Assembly (NCBI RefSeq): GCF_017745675.1
Contig: NZ_JAFLJM010000003.1
Coordinates: forward strand, 310,001 to 374,000
From: Alkalihalobacillus sp. BA299
GTDB lineage: Bacteria; Bacillota; Bacilli; Bacillales; Bacillaceae_F
DNA length: 64,000 bases
Direction of reading: 5' to 3'
The notes beneath the pieces are model-generated. The model searched no databases. It saw nothing but the letters and a program-made list of their open reading frames with translations, and had not been told where the DNA came from. Position numbers and translations under genes: made by a program. The first letter of the stretch is position 1. Each line of letters opens with the position of its first letter. Below are positions 10,879 to 19,966 of this stretch, piece after piece.

Positions 10879-12111
10879 CTATTCAATAACGGCAAGTTTT
10901 CTCGTTTTTTCGGCCACTTGCTCAGGATCTACTTTCTTGCGCGCTACACCTGTTTCCATAGCTGCTTTTGCCACTGCCGCAGCTACTGCAGGTGCTACTC
11001 TTGAATCGAATGGAGCTGGAATTACATAATCTTCATTTAACTCTTCATCACCTACTAGATTAGCGATCGCATGAACAGCTGCTACTTTCATTTCTTCGTT
11101 AATATGTGTTGCACGAACATCTAATGCACCACGGAAAATACCCGGAAACGCCAAAACGTTATTCACTTGGTTTGGAAAATCAGATCGACCTGTTCCAATC
11201 ACTTTTGCTCCCGCTGCTTTAGCTTCTTCTGGCATAATCTCAGGAACAGGATTTGCCATTGCAAAAATAGTCGGATCCGCATTCATGCTTTCAATCATCT
11301 CTTTAGTAAGGGCACCAGCTACTGAAACACCGATAAACACATCTGTCCCTTGAATTACATCTTCAAGATTTCCTTCTTTAAGATCACGGTTTGTAAATTT
11401 AGCTACTTCGGCCTTAACATCGTTCATTCCGTATGGGCGACCTTCATAAATTGCACCTTTTGAGTCACACATTATAATATCTCGTACGCCCATACTATGC
11501 ATTAATTTAATAATCGCAATCCCTGCTGCTCCAGCACCATTTGCAACGACTTTAATTTGAGACATCTTTTTGCCTGTTAATTTAAGTGCATTAATCAATC
11601 CAGCTAAAGTAACAATCGCTGTTCCATGTTGATCGTCATGGAATATAGGGATATTCGTTTCTCGTTTTAAACGTTCTTCAATTACAAAGCAGTTCGGTGC
11701 AGCGATATCTTCTAAGTTTACACCACCAAACGTTGGCTCAAGGAGCTTGACCGTTTCGATGATTTTTTCAACATCATTTGTTTTTAAACATATTGGGAAT
11801 GCATCTACCCCTGCAAATGATTTGAATAATACTGCTTTTCCTTCCATTACAGGTAAGGCTGCCTCAGGACCGATATTCCCAAGTCCTAATACAGCAGTTC
11901 CGTCGGAAACAACAGCAACCATATTACCTTTCATCGTATATTCATAAACGTTTTCCACGTTATCAAAAATTTCTTTACAAGGTTCTGCGACTCCTGGGGA
12001 GTATGCAAGACTTAAATCATTCGCATTACGTACAGCGACTTTAGACTTGGATTCTAATTTCCCTTGATTGATTCGATGCATATGTAGAGCTTCTTCTCTA
12101 ATTGTCGACAT
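10879..12111 (-). CDS. ytsJ: malic enzyme (probably NADP-dependent, YtsJ type)
   Basis: This enzyme oxidatively decarboxylates malate to pyruvate. The 410-residue length and start MSTIREEALH match the YtsJ-type enzyme, which in B. subtilis prefers NADP. The malate-site segment SLAYSPGVAEPC and the central Rossmann segment VVANGAGAAGIAI are visible. The cofactor preference is inferred from similarity. The chosen ATG follows AAGGGAGAG; an ATG 14 codons upstream lacks a binding site. It leads a cluster with a GntR-type regulator and accDA, so its pyruvate and NADPH could feed fatty-acid synthesis. Confidence 0.93.
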   Translation of the reverse strand: MSTIREEALHMHRINQGKLESKSKVAVRNANDLSLAYSPGVAEPCKEIFDNVENVYEYTMKGNMVAVVSDGTAVLGLGNIGPEAALPVMEGKAVLFKSFAGVDAFPICLKTNDVEKIIETVKLLEPTFGGVNLEDIAAPNCFVIEERLKRETNIPIFHDDQHGTAIVTLAGLINALKLTGKKMSQIKVVANGAGAAGIAIIKLMHSMGVRDIIMCDSKGAIYEGRPYGMNDVKAEVAKFTNRDLKEGNLEDVIQGTDVFIGVSVAGALTKEMIESMNADPTIFAMANPVPEIMPEEAKAAGAKVIGTGRSDFPNQVNNVLAFPGIFRGALDVRATHINEEMKVAAVHAIANLVGDEELNEDYVIPAPFDSRVAPAVAAAVAKAAMETGVARKKVDPEQVAEKTRKLAVIE

Positions 12112-12176
12112 GTGCATTCTCTCCCTTCTCTCTCTTATGCTATTGTCCATCACTTATTGAGGTCGACGCACTTAAC

Positions 12177-12187
12177 TGGTCTGACCA
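12177..12187 (-). promoter_or_regulatory. candidate operator for the FCD/GntR regulator
   Basis: The 11-base sequence TGGTCTGACCA is a perfect palindrome around one central base and fits the TNGTNNNACNA half-site pattern typical of FadR/FCD-type GntR regulators. It lies about 10-20 bases downstream of the predicted malic-enzyme transcription start, where a bound repressor would block transcription. The matching regulator gene is the next gene downstream. Confidence 0.65.
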
Positions 12188-12203
12188 CTGATAAACTGAC
12201 TTC

Positions 12204-12232
12204 ATTATACCAGAACCGTTATCCTGTTACAC
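12204..12232 (-). promoter_or_regulatory. extended -10 promoter of malic enzyme cluster
   Basis: The minus strand reads TGGTATAAT, an extended -10 element, with only a weak -35 (GTGTAA) 17 bases upstream. Transcription should start near 12197, just before the operator candidate. Confidence 0.65.
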
Positions 12233-12235
12233 TAT

Positions 12236-15200
12236 TTATTCGCTTTTTATCACAACATTTTTTCTACCTAATATTTCCTGAAGTTGTTCGATCTCCTTTC
12301 CTGTACTACTAATAGTGTATTGATCTGTTAATACAACTTTCTTATTTGTTTTTTCATAAAACAAAATAACTTGTGCACCGCCATCATGCGTTAAAAGGAT
12401 TTCTTTCACCTTTTCTAGTAACTCTTTTTTCTCATAACCTTCCTGTATTCGTAAAAATATTCTTGCTTCAGTCTTTTTTTCTTTTAATTCTTTGAGTAGT
12501 GCTAAATGTTGCACAATAAAAGATCTTCTTTCTTGCCTTTCTTCTAATTTTATTTCGGCAAGGACTAATTCTTTTTCAATTAATATATGTTTATATTGTT
12601 GCCAAACTTGAGGGAATATAACGGCTTCAATTTCTCCTACTTCATCTTGTATGCGAATGAAGCCCATCTCTTCTCCTTTTTTTGTCGTAATCTTTCGCAC
12701 ACTTTGTAAAAATCCAGCAATCGTTTGTTTCGTTCCACGTAAGGCTATGAGTACTCGATTACTCGGAACACGATTGTATGAACTTAAGACGGCGGTATAC
12801 TTTGAAAGAGGATGTCCTGAAAGATACAATCCCGTCATATCTTTTTCATAATGGAGAAGCTCCTCTTCACTAAATGGCGGAACAGAAAAATAGCTTGGCC
12901 GTTCGGTTGGCATAGAAAATAATTGACTACCGGTATCTAGATTCTTTCTAATTTCCTCACCATACTCCATCGCATCATCAAGCGTTGCAAGTAGCTGAGC
13001 GCGATGATAGCCAAATTCATCAAAACAACCCGCAACAATAAGCGACTCAATTACTCGCTTCGTTACAATTCTCGTATCAACTCTAGCACAAAAATCAAAC
13101 AAATCTTCATATTTCTTATGTTTTCTTGCACTAATTATCTCAACAGATGCTTTTTCACCCACGTGTTTAATGGGCGCAAAGCCAAAACGAATTCCACTTT
13201 CTTCTAAAGAAAATGGATAAAAACTATAATTTACATGAGGTGGCAGGATGTTAATTTGAAGGTTTTTCGCTTCGGCTATATATTGACTCAGTCTTTCTTG
13301 ATGGAAGATAACGCTTGAAAATAACGCAGCGTAAAATGGTTTTGGGTAGTTTGCTTTTAAATAAGCTAACTGATAGGCAATCATACTATAGGCGACCGCA
13401 TGACTACGGTTAAACCCGTAATTAGCAAAGCGGACGATCATGTTATATACATCATTTGCACTCGTTTCGTCATATCCTTGTTTAATCGCACCTTTCACAA
13501 ACCGAAACCTTTGCTCCTCTAAAACGTCCCGCTTTTTCTTGCTGACCGCACGTCTTAATAAGTCAGCTTCACCCAATGAAAAACCTGCCATCGTTGCTGC
13601 AATTTGCATAATTTGCTCTTGATAAACGATGACGCCATGTGTTGGTTTTAATATCGGTTCTAGGTGTGGGTGCGGATATATAACTTTACGTCGTTTATGC
13701 TTGCCGTCAATATAGGTCCCGATAAATTCCATTGGACCAGGACGGTAAAGAGCATTTACAGCTACGATGTCTTCAAAATTTGATGGCTGAAGCTGTTGTA
13801 ATACTCTCCTCATTCCTTGCGATTCTAATTGAAATACACCAGTTGTTTCACCTTTACAAAGAAGGTCAAACGTTTTATTGTCATCTAACGGTAGCTCATC
13901 TATATTGACCGTTTCACCCGTACTCTTTTGAATAGTATTTATGATTCGTTCTAATAATGTTAAATTGCGGAGACCGAGAAAGTCCATCTTCAGCAAACCG
14001 ATTTCTTCTAATATGTCCATTGGATATTGGGTTAAAGCTGCTCGTTCTTCCTCAATTAACAAAGGTACATGCTTCGTTAAAGAGGTTGAACTGATCACCA
14101 CTCCTGCGGCATGAGTAGAAATATGCCGTGGTAACCCTTCAACTAAAATGGCTGCTTCGTATAACTGTTTCACTTCAGTAGAATCTCCAACCATTTTTTG
14201 TAGCTTTTCATTCTCTGCTAATGCTGTTTTTAATTTTATTCCAGGTGTATTGGGGATGAGCTTAGCTATTCTATCAATGATGAGCGAATCGATGTTCATC
14301 ATTCGTCCAACATCCCGAACTGCTGCTTTTGCAGCAAGTGTCCCAAATGTAATAATTTGTGCTACATGCTCTTGCCCGTATTTTTTCCGTACATATTCAA
14401 TCACTTCATCACGCCGGTGATCTGGAAAATCTATATCGATATCTGGCATCGTGACTCGTTCTGGATTTAAAAATCGTTCAAATAATAAGCCGTACTGAAT
14501 CGGATCAACCTTTGTAATATCTAATAGAAAGGCTACTAGTGAACCAGCAGCAGAACCTCTTCCTGGCCCAGTAATCATTCCTTCATTTCTAGCAAACTTC
14601 ATAAAATCCCAAACAATTAAAAAGTAATCACTAAATCCCATATTTGAAATGACTTGAAGTTCATATCGTAATCTCTCTCTCATTTCGCTAGTAATTTCGT
14701 TGTACTTTATCGACAGCTGCTTCTCGCAAATATCCTGTAAATAATCCTCACTTGTGACGTCAGACGATAATGGATACTTCGGTAGCTGTATCGTTCCGAG
14801 TGTTAGTGAAAGCGAACAACGCTCTGCGATCTTAACTGTATTTGAGAGAAAACGCGGGAACTTTTTAAAAATGTTCTTCATTTCCTCTACTGTCTTTAAG
14901 TAATACTGTTCAAATCCATTGTCATTCGTTTCAAGCCATTTCCCTTCTCGAATACCGTTCACAATTTGGTAGGCTAAAACATGCTCTTTTTCCGTAAAAT
15001 GAACATGGTTAGAAGCAACGATATCCACTTCTAAAGAATTAGAAAGTTGAACAATTTTGTTCATTACGACTAGATCCTCTCTACGGTGAACCTGAAGCTC
15101 GATAAACAAATCATCAAAACTAAATTTCGATTTTAAAAGAGAAATAAGAGTATTCACTTGATTAAATTCATTTGAACGAACAGCATCTAATAGAAGGCCG

Positions 15201-15583
15201 TTTTCGTATCCCGCAACAACGATTAACCCGTCACTATAGTCTAGAACATTGTTGATATCAACAGTTTGGTGATGATTACGATTAGCAAGTGTAGAAAGTT
15301 TGATTAGCTGTTCATATCCTGTTTCATTTTTCGCATATAAAAGGAACGGGTATGCTTTCGCTTGATCTTCCATCGATACCATTAATTCCAAGCCAATTAT
15401 AGGTTTAATCCCTTCATCAAGGCAAGCTTTATAAAAAGGAATTGCACCAAAGAGCACCCTTTCATCTGTAATGGCTAGTGCATGGAAGCCTTTGTTCTTC
15501 GCCCTTTGAACTACCTCACGGATTCGACAAGCACCTTTTAATAAACTGTATTCTGTATGTAAATGTAGATGGACAAAACTCAT
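12236..15583 (-). CDS. dnaE: DNA polymerase III alpha subunit DnaE
   Basis: This is the non-PolC replicative polymerase of Firmicutes, which extends RNA primers before handing over to PolC. It has 1115 residues. In order: a PHP domain (HLHLHTEYS at the start), the C-family polymerase core with GPGRGSAAGS and the catalytic acidic motif PDIDIDFPD, helix-hairpin-helix DNA-binding segments, and a C-terminal OB fold beginning around IAGFLQSVRKI. There is no DnaQ-like exonuclease insertion, as expected for DnaE. The ATG follows GGAAGGAG. It is preceded by an inverted repeat and lies divergent from ytrH. Confidence 0.97.
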   Translation of the reverse strand: MSFVHLHLHTEYSLLKGACRIREVVQRAKNKGFHALAITDERVLFGAIPFYKACLDEGIKPIIGLELMVSMEDQAKAYPFLLYAKNETGYEQLIKLSTLANRNHHQTVDINNVLDYSDGLIVVAGYENGLLLDAVRSNEFNQVNTLISLLKSKFSFDDLFIELQVHRREDLVVMNKIVQLSNSLEVDIVASNHVHFTEKEHVLAYQIVNGIREGKWLETNDNGFEQYYLKTVEEMKNIFKKFPRFLSNTVKIAERCSLSLTLGTIQLPKYPLSSDVTSEDYLQDICEKQLSIKYNEITSEMRERLRYELQVISNMGFSDYFLIVWDFMKFARNEGMITGPGRGSAAGSLVAFLLDITKVDPIQYGLLFERFLNPERVTMPDIDIDFPDHRRDEVIEYVRKKYGQEHVAQIITFGTLAAKAAVRDVGRMMNIDSLIIDRIAKLIPNTPGIKLKTALAENEKLQKMVGDSTEVKQLYEAAILVEGLPRHISTHAAGVVISSTSLTKHVPLLIEEERAALTQYPMDILEEIGLLKMDFLGLRNLTLLERIINTIQKSTGETVNIDELPLDDNKTFDLLCKGETTGVFQLESQGMRRVLQQLQPSNFEDIVAVNALYRPGPMEFIGTYIDGKHKRRKVIYPHPHLEPILKPTHGVIVYQEQIMQIAATMAGFSLGEADLLRRAVSKKKRDVLEEQRFRFVKGAIKQGYDETSANDVYNMIVRFANYGFNRSHAVAYSMIAYQLAYLKANYPKPFYAALFSSVIFHQERLSQYIAEAKNLQINILPPHVNYSFYPFSLEESGIRFGFAPIKHVGEKASVEIISARKHKKYEDLFDFCARVDTRIVTKRVIESLIVAGCFDEFGYHRAQLLATLDDAMEYGEEIRKNLDTGSQLFSMPTERPSYFSVPPFSEEELLHYEKDMTGLYLSGHPLSKYTAVLSSYNRVPSNRVLIALRGTKQTIAGFLQSVRKITTKKGEEMGFIRIQDEVGEIEAVIFPQVWQQYKHILIEKELVLAEIKLEERQERRSFIVQHLALLKELKEKKTEARIFLRIQEGYEKKELLEKVKEILLTHDGGAQVILFYEKTNKKVVLTDQYTISSTGKEIEQLQEILGRKNVVIKSE

Positions 15584-15620
15584 CCAGCTTTCTCCTTCCC
15601 GTTATAGGTCCTACGTTACA

Positions 15621-15660
15621 GGTGACAGGGACCTTTACTACGCTAAAAGTACCTGTCACC
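15621..15660. repeat. inverted repeat of the GGTGACAGG type
   Basis: GGTGACAGG(G)ACCTTT and AAGTACCTGTCACC form an imperfect 14-base stem between dnaE and ytrH. From memory, palindromes with this GGTGACAGG core are scattered through Bacillaceae genomes. Only one copy is seen here. It could be a mobile palindrome or a hairpin in the dnaE leader. Confidence 0.55.
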
Positions 15661-15752
15661 ATTTCTACAGACACCATACTACAATAGTTAACCATTTTCT
15701 ACGGTCTTCTCTATTTATTATACTATGTATAAAAATTGAAAGGAAAAAACAA

Positions 15753-15783
15753 GCATATTCTTACTTAAGACGAGCTATACATG
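15753..15783 (+). promoter_or_regulatory. candidate sigma-E promoter of ytrH-ytrI
   Basis: GCATATT fits the sigma-E -35 consensus KMATATW. After 16 bases, TATACATG partly fits the -10 CATACANT. The known mother-cell expression of ytrH in B. subtilis agrees. Confidence 0.45.
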
Positions 15784-15826
15784 ATAGAAAGGAAATCAAC
15801 TTGTATAGATAAAGGAGAGGTTCTTT

Positions 15827-16150
15827 ATGGACCGAAATTTTGCTGCTACTCTCGTTGTGGACTTCTTCGTTGCATTCGGTGTGATTATTGGTGGAGCGAT
15901 CATCGGAGGAATAAGTGCATTTTTAATTGGGGAACCCCCATTGCAAAAAATAAGTGAACTAGCTGCAAGTTTAAAAATTTGGGCAATCGTTGCTGCAATT
16001 GGTGGCACTTTCGATGCGTTTACTAGTTTAGAACGCGGACTTTTTCAAGGAACACACGATGATATATTCAAGACACTATTAATGATTTTTTCTGCCCTCT
16101 GTGGCGCCCAAGCAGGTACGACCATCATCCACTGGCTAACCCAGGAGTAG
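15827..16150 (+). CDS. ytrH: sporulation membrane protein YtrH
   Basis: This 107-residue protein has three hydrophobic stretches and the conserved segment GGTFDAFTSLERGLFQG typical of YtrH. In B. subtilis ytrH is made under sigma-E in the mother cell and is needed for efficient sporulation; no enzyme activity is known. The ATG follows AAAGGAGAGG. It is followed after 5 bases by ytrI, and a sigma-E-like promoter lies about 45 bases upstream. Confidence 0.93.
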   Translation: MDRNFAATLVVDFFVAFGVIIGGAIIGGISAFLIGEPPLQKISELAASLKIWAIVAAIGGTFDAFTSLERGLFQGTHDDIFKTLLMIFSALCGAQAGTTIIHWLTQE

Positions 16151-16155
16151 GCTTT

Positions 16156-16659
16156 ATGAGAGTACCCCCGTATTACAAAAGGCCAGGTTGGCAACGTTTT
16201 TTTGCCGGAATTATGATGGGCATCATTATTGGATGGGTATTTTTTGTTTACGAATTTGGAACGATTAATGAACGCCTAGTAAGCGAAATTAAAAAACAAC
16301 AAATTACGATCAATTCATTAAAAGATAACCTCGAGACCTTAAGAAGTGATCAAAAAAAAATGAATGAAGAAAATGAAAAAAAACTTACGATTCAAGATAT
16401 CGAAATGTACTTTACCAATGAAAGAAAATTAAAATTAAATGAGTTAACGTTATATGAACTGAAACAAACTGCTTTAAAAGAATTAAATGATTTAAAAGGA
16501 AAAGACATTGCAACGATTGCAGCTACAAAACACTTAATGATAAAAACTATTGAAAACAAAGTATTTCAAATCGGAGAAACTCGATATAAACTAAACACAA
16601 AACAAATTTATTTATATACTACACTAGAATTATATATGGAGATTGAAATTGCCCCATAA
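16156..16659 (+). CDS. ytrI: sporulation membrane protein YtrI
   Basis: This 167-residue protein starts with the conserved MRVPPYYKRPGWQRF, has one transmembrane segment at about residues 17-37, then a lysine/glutamate-rich coiled coil (about 40-80) and a soluble C-terminal domain that would face away from the cytoplasm. It matches YtrI, the partner of YtrH in Bacillus sporulation. The two genes are separated by 5 bases and surely co-transcribed. Mechanism is unknown. Confidence 0.92.
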   Translation: MRVPPYYKRPGWQRFFAGIMMGIIIGWVFFVYEFGTINERLVSEIKKQQITINSLKDNLETLRSDQKKMNEENEKKLTIQDIEMYFTNERKLKLNELTLYELKQTALKELNDLKGKDIATIAATKHLMIKTIENKVFQIGETRYKLNTKQIYLYTTLELYMEIEIAP

Positions 16660-16821
16660 ACTACTTTCCTCAGAAAGTAAACGAGCTTTTGGTGAACAGA
16701 AAAGGAAATTTTGTGAAAATTACTTCAAAACACTCTCATTTTGATTATATTTCCTTTATAATATAATTAGCATATTTGTCTCATTGTACAAATGACTCCA
16801 ATACGTAGGAGGTGCTTTACC

Positions 16822-17031
16822 ATGGATGTTACAGGAAAAGAAATGGTGATCAACCGAAAAGAAATGGCTTTGAAAAAAGTAGAAAAGTTAAAAGCTGGGT
16901 ATTCTGCATTCGCTGAATCAAAAGAAGTAACCGAAATGATTAAAAAACAACTTGCTAAAGAAGGCATTGAAGTTTATGAAGACGTTACTGAGATGGGTTC
17001 TTGGTTTATCCCAGCCAACAAAAAAGAATAA
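16822..17031 (+). CDS. small conserved protein of unknown function
   Basis: This is a 69-residue, lysine-rich cytoplasmic protein (MDVTGKEMVIN...) with no membrane segment or known motif; most of it reads as two helices with a short beta end, GSWFIPANKKE. The ATG follows TAGGAGG at ideal spacing; the in-frame ATG ten codons upstream lacks a ribosome binding site. An A/T-rich region with overlapping TATAAT motifs precedes it, and a terminator follows, so it may be a single-gene unit. Its position between ytrI and nrnA is that of YtzJ-type small proteins in Bacillus, but I cannot confirm that identity. Confidence 0.75.
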   Translation: MDVTGKEMVINRKEMALKKVEKLKAGYSAFAESKEVTEMIKKQLAKEGIEVYEDVTEMGSWFIPANKKE

Positions 17032-17040
17032 ACCAAAGAG

Positions 17041-17098
17041 AGAGGCTGTCCTAAATGTTCACTCCTAGAGTGTTCAAATAGGATTGCCTCTTCCTTTT
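17041..17098. terminator. terminator between the 69-residue gene and nrnA
   Basis: A long imperfect hairpin closes with GAGGC/GCCTC outside and an AGTGTTC/GTTCACT-type inner stem, followed by CTTCCTTTTG on the plus strand. It can end transcription in either direction between the convergent genes. Confidence 0.65.
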
Positions 17099-17108
17099 GT
17101 ATTAAATG

Positions 17109-18065
17109 TTAGGATAATTTATTATCAACTTTACAAACTTCATGTAAGTCATGAATAATATACTTCGTCTCTTCCCAATCCTTCGCCTTTGCTCCAGAAG
17201 CCATTGGATGACCACCACCACGGTACTTTTGTGCAATTTGATGAATATGAGGACCTTTGGAACGTAACCGTACGCGAATGTCCTCACTATCGCTGTCTTC
17301 TACAAAAAACACCCATGCCTTTAACCCTTCTACATCATTAAATGAATTCACCAATACAGAGGATTCATTAGCGGTCACGTTAAATTTTTTCAGGATGTCT
17401 TTTGTTAAAATCATCACTCCAAGTCCATCGTCATAGACCTCAAAGTGTTGAAGAATATACCCTTCTAATCGCGTCAAATTCAAATCTTTTTTATAAAAGG
17501 TTGAATAGAATGCACTTTGATCGATATTAAATTGTAATAACTCACCAGTATATTGATGTGTTTTCGTCGTTGTATTCGGATATCGAAAACGCCCTGTATC
17601 TCCAACAATTCCTGCATACAATAAGAAGGCAGCATCATCTGTAAGAATGTAACCATTTTTTTTGCCCTCTAAATAAAGTTCTACTACCATTTCACTAACA
17701 GAACTTGCAGAAGTATCTACCCAAACAATATCACCGTATGGCTCTTCATTAGGGTGATGATCAATTTTTATTAGGAAATCACCCTGATTATATCGTTGAT
17801 CACTAATTCGTTCTGTATTTGCCGTATCACAAACGATCACTAAAGCTCCTTCATAGGTAGAGTCCTCTACTTCATCCATCGTTGCCAAAAAGCTTAATGA
17901 AGGGTCTTCCTCTCCTACAATATATACTTTCTTATTCGGTGAGTTAGACTTGATAAGCTGTGCTAACCCTGCTTGTGAACCAATCGCATCTGGGTCAGGA
18001 CGTTCATGGCGATGAATAATGATCGTCTCATATGCTTCAATTTTTTCTAAAATTATTTCAATCAC
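17109..18065 (-). CDS. nrnA: bifunctional oligoribonuclease / pAp phosphatase NrnA
   Basis: NrnA degrades nanoRNAs from the 5' or 3' end and hydrolyses 3'-phosphoadenosine 5'-phosphate to AMP. The 318-residue DHH-DHHA1 protein shows motif I RHERPDPDAIGS, motif II VCDTANTE, the DHH motif in KIDHHPNEE, and the substrate loop RGGGHPMASGA near the C-terminus. Translation starts at GTG, 8 bases after AAAGGAG. It is convergent with the preceding small gene and divergent from ytpI. In other bacteria relatives degrade pGpG from c-di-GMP turnover, relevant because two c-di-GMP enzymes lie nearby. Confidence 0.95.
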   Translation of the reverse strand: MIEIILEKIEAYETIIIHRHERPDPDAIGSQAGLAQLIKSNSPNKKVYIVGEEDPSLSFLATMDEVEDSTYEGALVIVCDTANTERISDQRYNQGDFLIKIDHHPNEEPYGDIVWVDTSASSVSEMVVELYLEGKKNGYILTDDAAFLLYAGIVGDTGRFRYPNTTTKTHQYTGELLQFNIDQSAFYSTFYKKDLNLTRLEGYILQHFEVYDDGLGVMILTKDILKKFNVTANESSVLVNSFNDVEGLKAWVFFVEDSDSEDIRVRLRSKGPHIHQIAQKYRGGGHPMASGAKAKDWEETKYIIHDLHEVCKVDNKLS

Positions 18066-18169
18066 TTGTCATTCTCCTTTGATTACTAGATTTCCTATGC
18101 CTTTCACGATAAAATATGATATGACGCTTGTCCATTATAGGATAGAGAGCTAAGGAGGGTCTTATTTAC

Positions 18170-18472
18170 ATGACACAATCATTCATTATATTAATTGTGA
18201 TCTCGCTCGCATTCTTTATTTACTTTAAAATAAAGTTTTGGCGTACGACTGCTACCATCGAGAAAAAATGGCAGCAAACTCGAGCCAATATTGCACTAGG
18301 TTCATTTCTTATTTTCTTTGGTCTTAACCTACTTGTCTTTCCTAGAAGTACAGTCGATATTATTATCGGAATTATTTTTGTATTACTAGGATTAGCTAAC
18401 GCGTATTTTGGGTTCCAAAATTACAAGCACTATCTTCCACAAGTCATTGAGGAACGAAAAGAAAAGTTATAA
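18170..18472 (+). CDS. ytpI: YtpI family membrane protein
   Basis: This 100-residue protein has three hydrophobic segments (about residues 4-20, 42-57 and 62-83) separated by a basic loop KFWRTTATIEKKWQQTRA. It fits the YtpI family in size and position next to nrnA; function is unknown. The ATG follows TAAGGAGGG. A palindromic terminator-like element separates it from convergent ytoI. Confidence 0.85.
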   Translation: MTQSFIILIVISLAFFIYFKIKFWRTTATIEKKWQQTRANIALGSFLIFFGLNLLVFPRSTVDIIIGIIFVLLGLANAYFGFQNYKHYLPQVIEERKEKL

Positions 18473-18479
18473 GAAAAGC

Positions 18480-18562
18480 GAAAGAGGCCGGACTCAAAAC
18501 TGCTAAACACCTCAAAGCAAGAGTACGAGGAGCGTAGACATTTAAGAGTCTGCCTCTTTTTT
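18480..18562. terminator. terminator-like inverted repeat between ytpI and ytoI
   Basis: Arms AAAGAGGCCGGACTC and GAGTCTGCCTCTTT flank a loop of about 50 bases and end in TTTTTTATTT on the plus strand. The long loop and its lead-in AAGAAAAGCG, also found at the 41.6-kb repeats, suggest a repeat-derived terminator. Confidence 0.6.
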
Positions 18563-18564
18563 AT

Positions 18565-19872
18565 TTAGTCAAGAAGCTGTGCCATCATTAACGCCTTCCC
18601 AACAATTTCCCCGTCATGATACAGCTCAACATCAATTTTCCCGTGTTTCCTTCCAATTTCTAAAACTTTCGGGTGAATATCAATCGTCGTATCAATTTGA
18701 ACTGGTTTAATAAAATACAGCGTCACATTTTCTACGACAAGATCACCTTTTTTATACTTTCTTAATGCTCGACTCCCTGCTTCTGTTACGATCGTTGTGA
18801 CAACACCATATGATAAGGTTCCCAAATGGTTCGTCATTTGCGGAGTTACTTCACATTGAAATAATAGATGATCTGAAGTTGAGTGGTCGGAAAAACGACT
18901 CGTAACAACATCTTCAATCGTTTCACCTACATGTGGCTGCCGCTGGCCCATTTGCAGCGCTTTTAACACATCTTGACGACTAATAACACCAATCAGCTTC
19001 CGCTGTTGGTCAACAACTGGGAGTTGCTCTATACCTTCCCATACCATAACATGGGCCACCGACGCAACAGATGTCCGTTCATTAACTGTAATCGGGTTTT
19101 TCGTCATTACTTTTTCGATGGCCGTTAATCGATTGACTCCTAAAACATCTTTTGACGTAACCATTCCTTGAACTCTAAATCCTTCATCAACTACAGGATA
19201 TCGACTATGCCCGGTTTTCTGGTTAAGCTCATGCCATTTTTCAACTGTATTTGCAGTCGTCATATAATATGTATCCTGTAATGGAATTAAAATATCATCA
19301 ACAAGTACGATTTCTTTTTTAATAAGCTGGTCATAAATTGCACGGTTAATCATTGTCGCCACCGTAAATGTATCATAGCTTGTCGAAATAATCGGCAGTT
19401 CTAATTCATCAGCTAATTTAATAACTTCATCACTCGTATCAAAACCACCTGTAATTAATACAGCAGCCCCAGCCTCTAAAGCAATTTTATGAACTTGATA
19501 ACGGTTTCCAACAATTAAAAGATTGCCTGGGTCGACATAGCGCATCATTGCATCGAGCTTCATCGCTCCAATGACAAATCGGTTTAACGTTTTATAGAGA
19601 CCTTGTCTTCCACCAAGTACGGAGCCATCCACAATATTAACGACTTCAGCAAACGTCAATTTTTCAATATTCTCTTTCTTTTTCTTTTCGATTCGAATGG
19701 TACCGACTCGCTCTATCGTTGAGACAAACCCTTGATTTTCAGCTTCTTTAATCGCTCGATACGCCGTCCCTTCACTTACATTAAGCGCCTTTGCAATTTG
19801 ACGAACTGAAATTTTTTCACCAATTCCTAGATCATTGATATATTGTAATATTTGCTCGTGTTTCGTTGCCAT
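18565..19872 (-). CDS. ytoI: CBS/DRTGG/hotdog domain regulatory protein YtoI
   Basis: This 435-residue multidomain protein has a winged-helix DNA-binding domain (about 1-60, with a GTAYRAI recognition helix), a DRTGG domain (about 70-185), a tandem CBS pair (about 190-305) that should bind an adenine nucleotide, and a hotdog thioesterase-like domain (about 320-435, with HLGTLSYG). This matches YtoI. The layout suggests a transcription factor sensing nucleotides and perhaps an acyl-CoA, but no target is known. The ribosome binding site GAGGGG is very close to the ATG. It is convergent with ytpI. Confidence 0.9.
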   Translation of the reverse strand: MATKHEQILQYINDLGIGEKISVRQIAKALNVSEGTAYRAIKEAENQGFVSTIERVGTIRIEKKKKENIEKLTFAEVVNIVDGSVLGGRQGLYKTLNRFVIGAMKLDAMMRYVDPGNLLIVGNRYQVHKIALEAGAAVLITGGFDTSDEVIKLADELELPIISTSYDTFTVATMINRAIYDQLIKKEIVLVDDILIPLQDTYYMTTANTVEKWHELNQKTGHSRYPVVDEGFRVQGMVTSKDVLGVNRLTAIEKVMTKNPITVNERTSVASVAHVMVWEGIEQLPVVDQQRKLIGVISRQDVLKALQMGQRQPHVGETIEDVVTSRFSDHSTSDHLLFQCEVTPQMTNHLGTLSYGVVTTIVTEAGSRALRKYKKGDLVVENVTLYFIKPVQIDTTIDIHPKVLEIGRKHGKIDVELYHDGEIVGKALMMAQLLD

Positions 19873-19966
19873 ATCCCCTCACCACACTTTCTCATGAACT
19901 GTATCTATTATTTATACCAAAACTGTATTAGTTCTATTATACTGTTCAGGGATAGGCACTTCAAGG

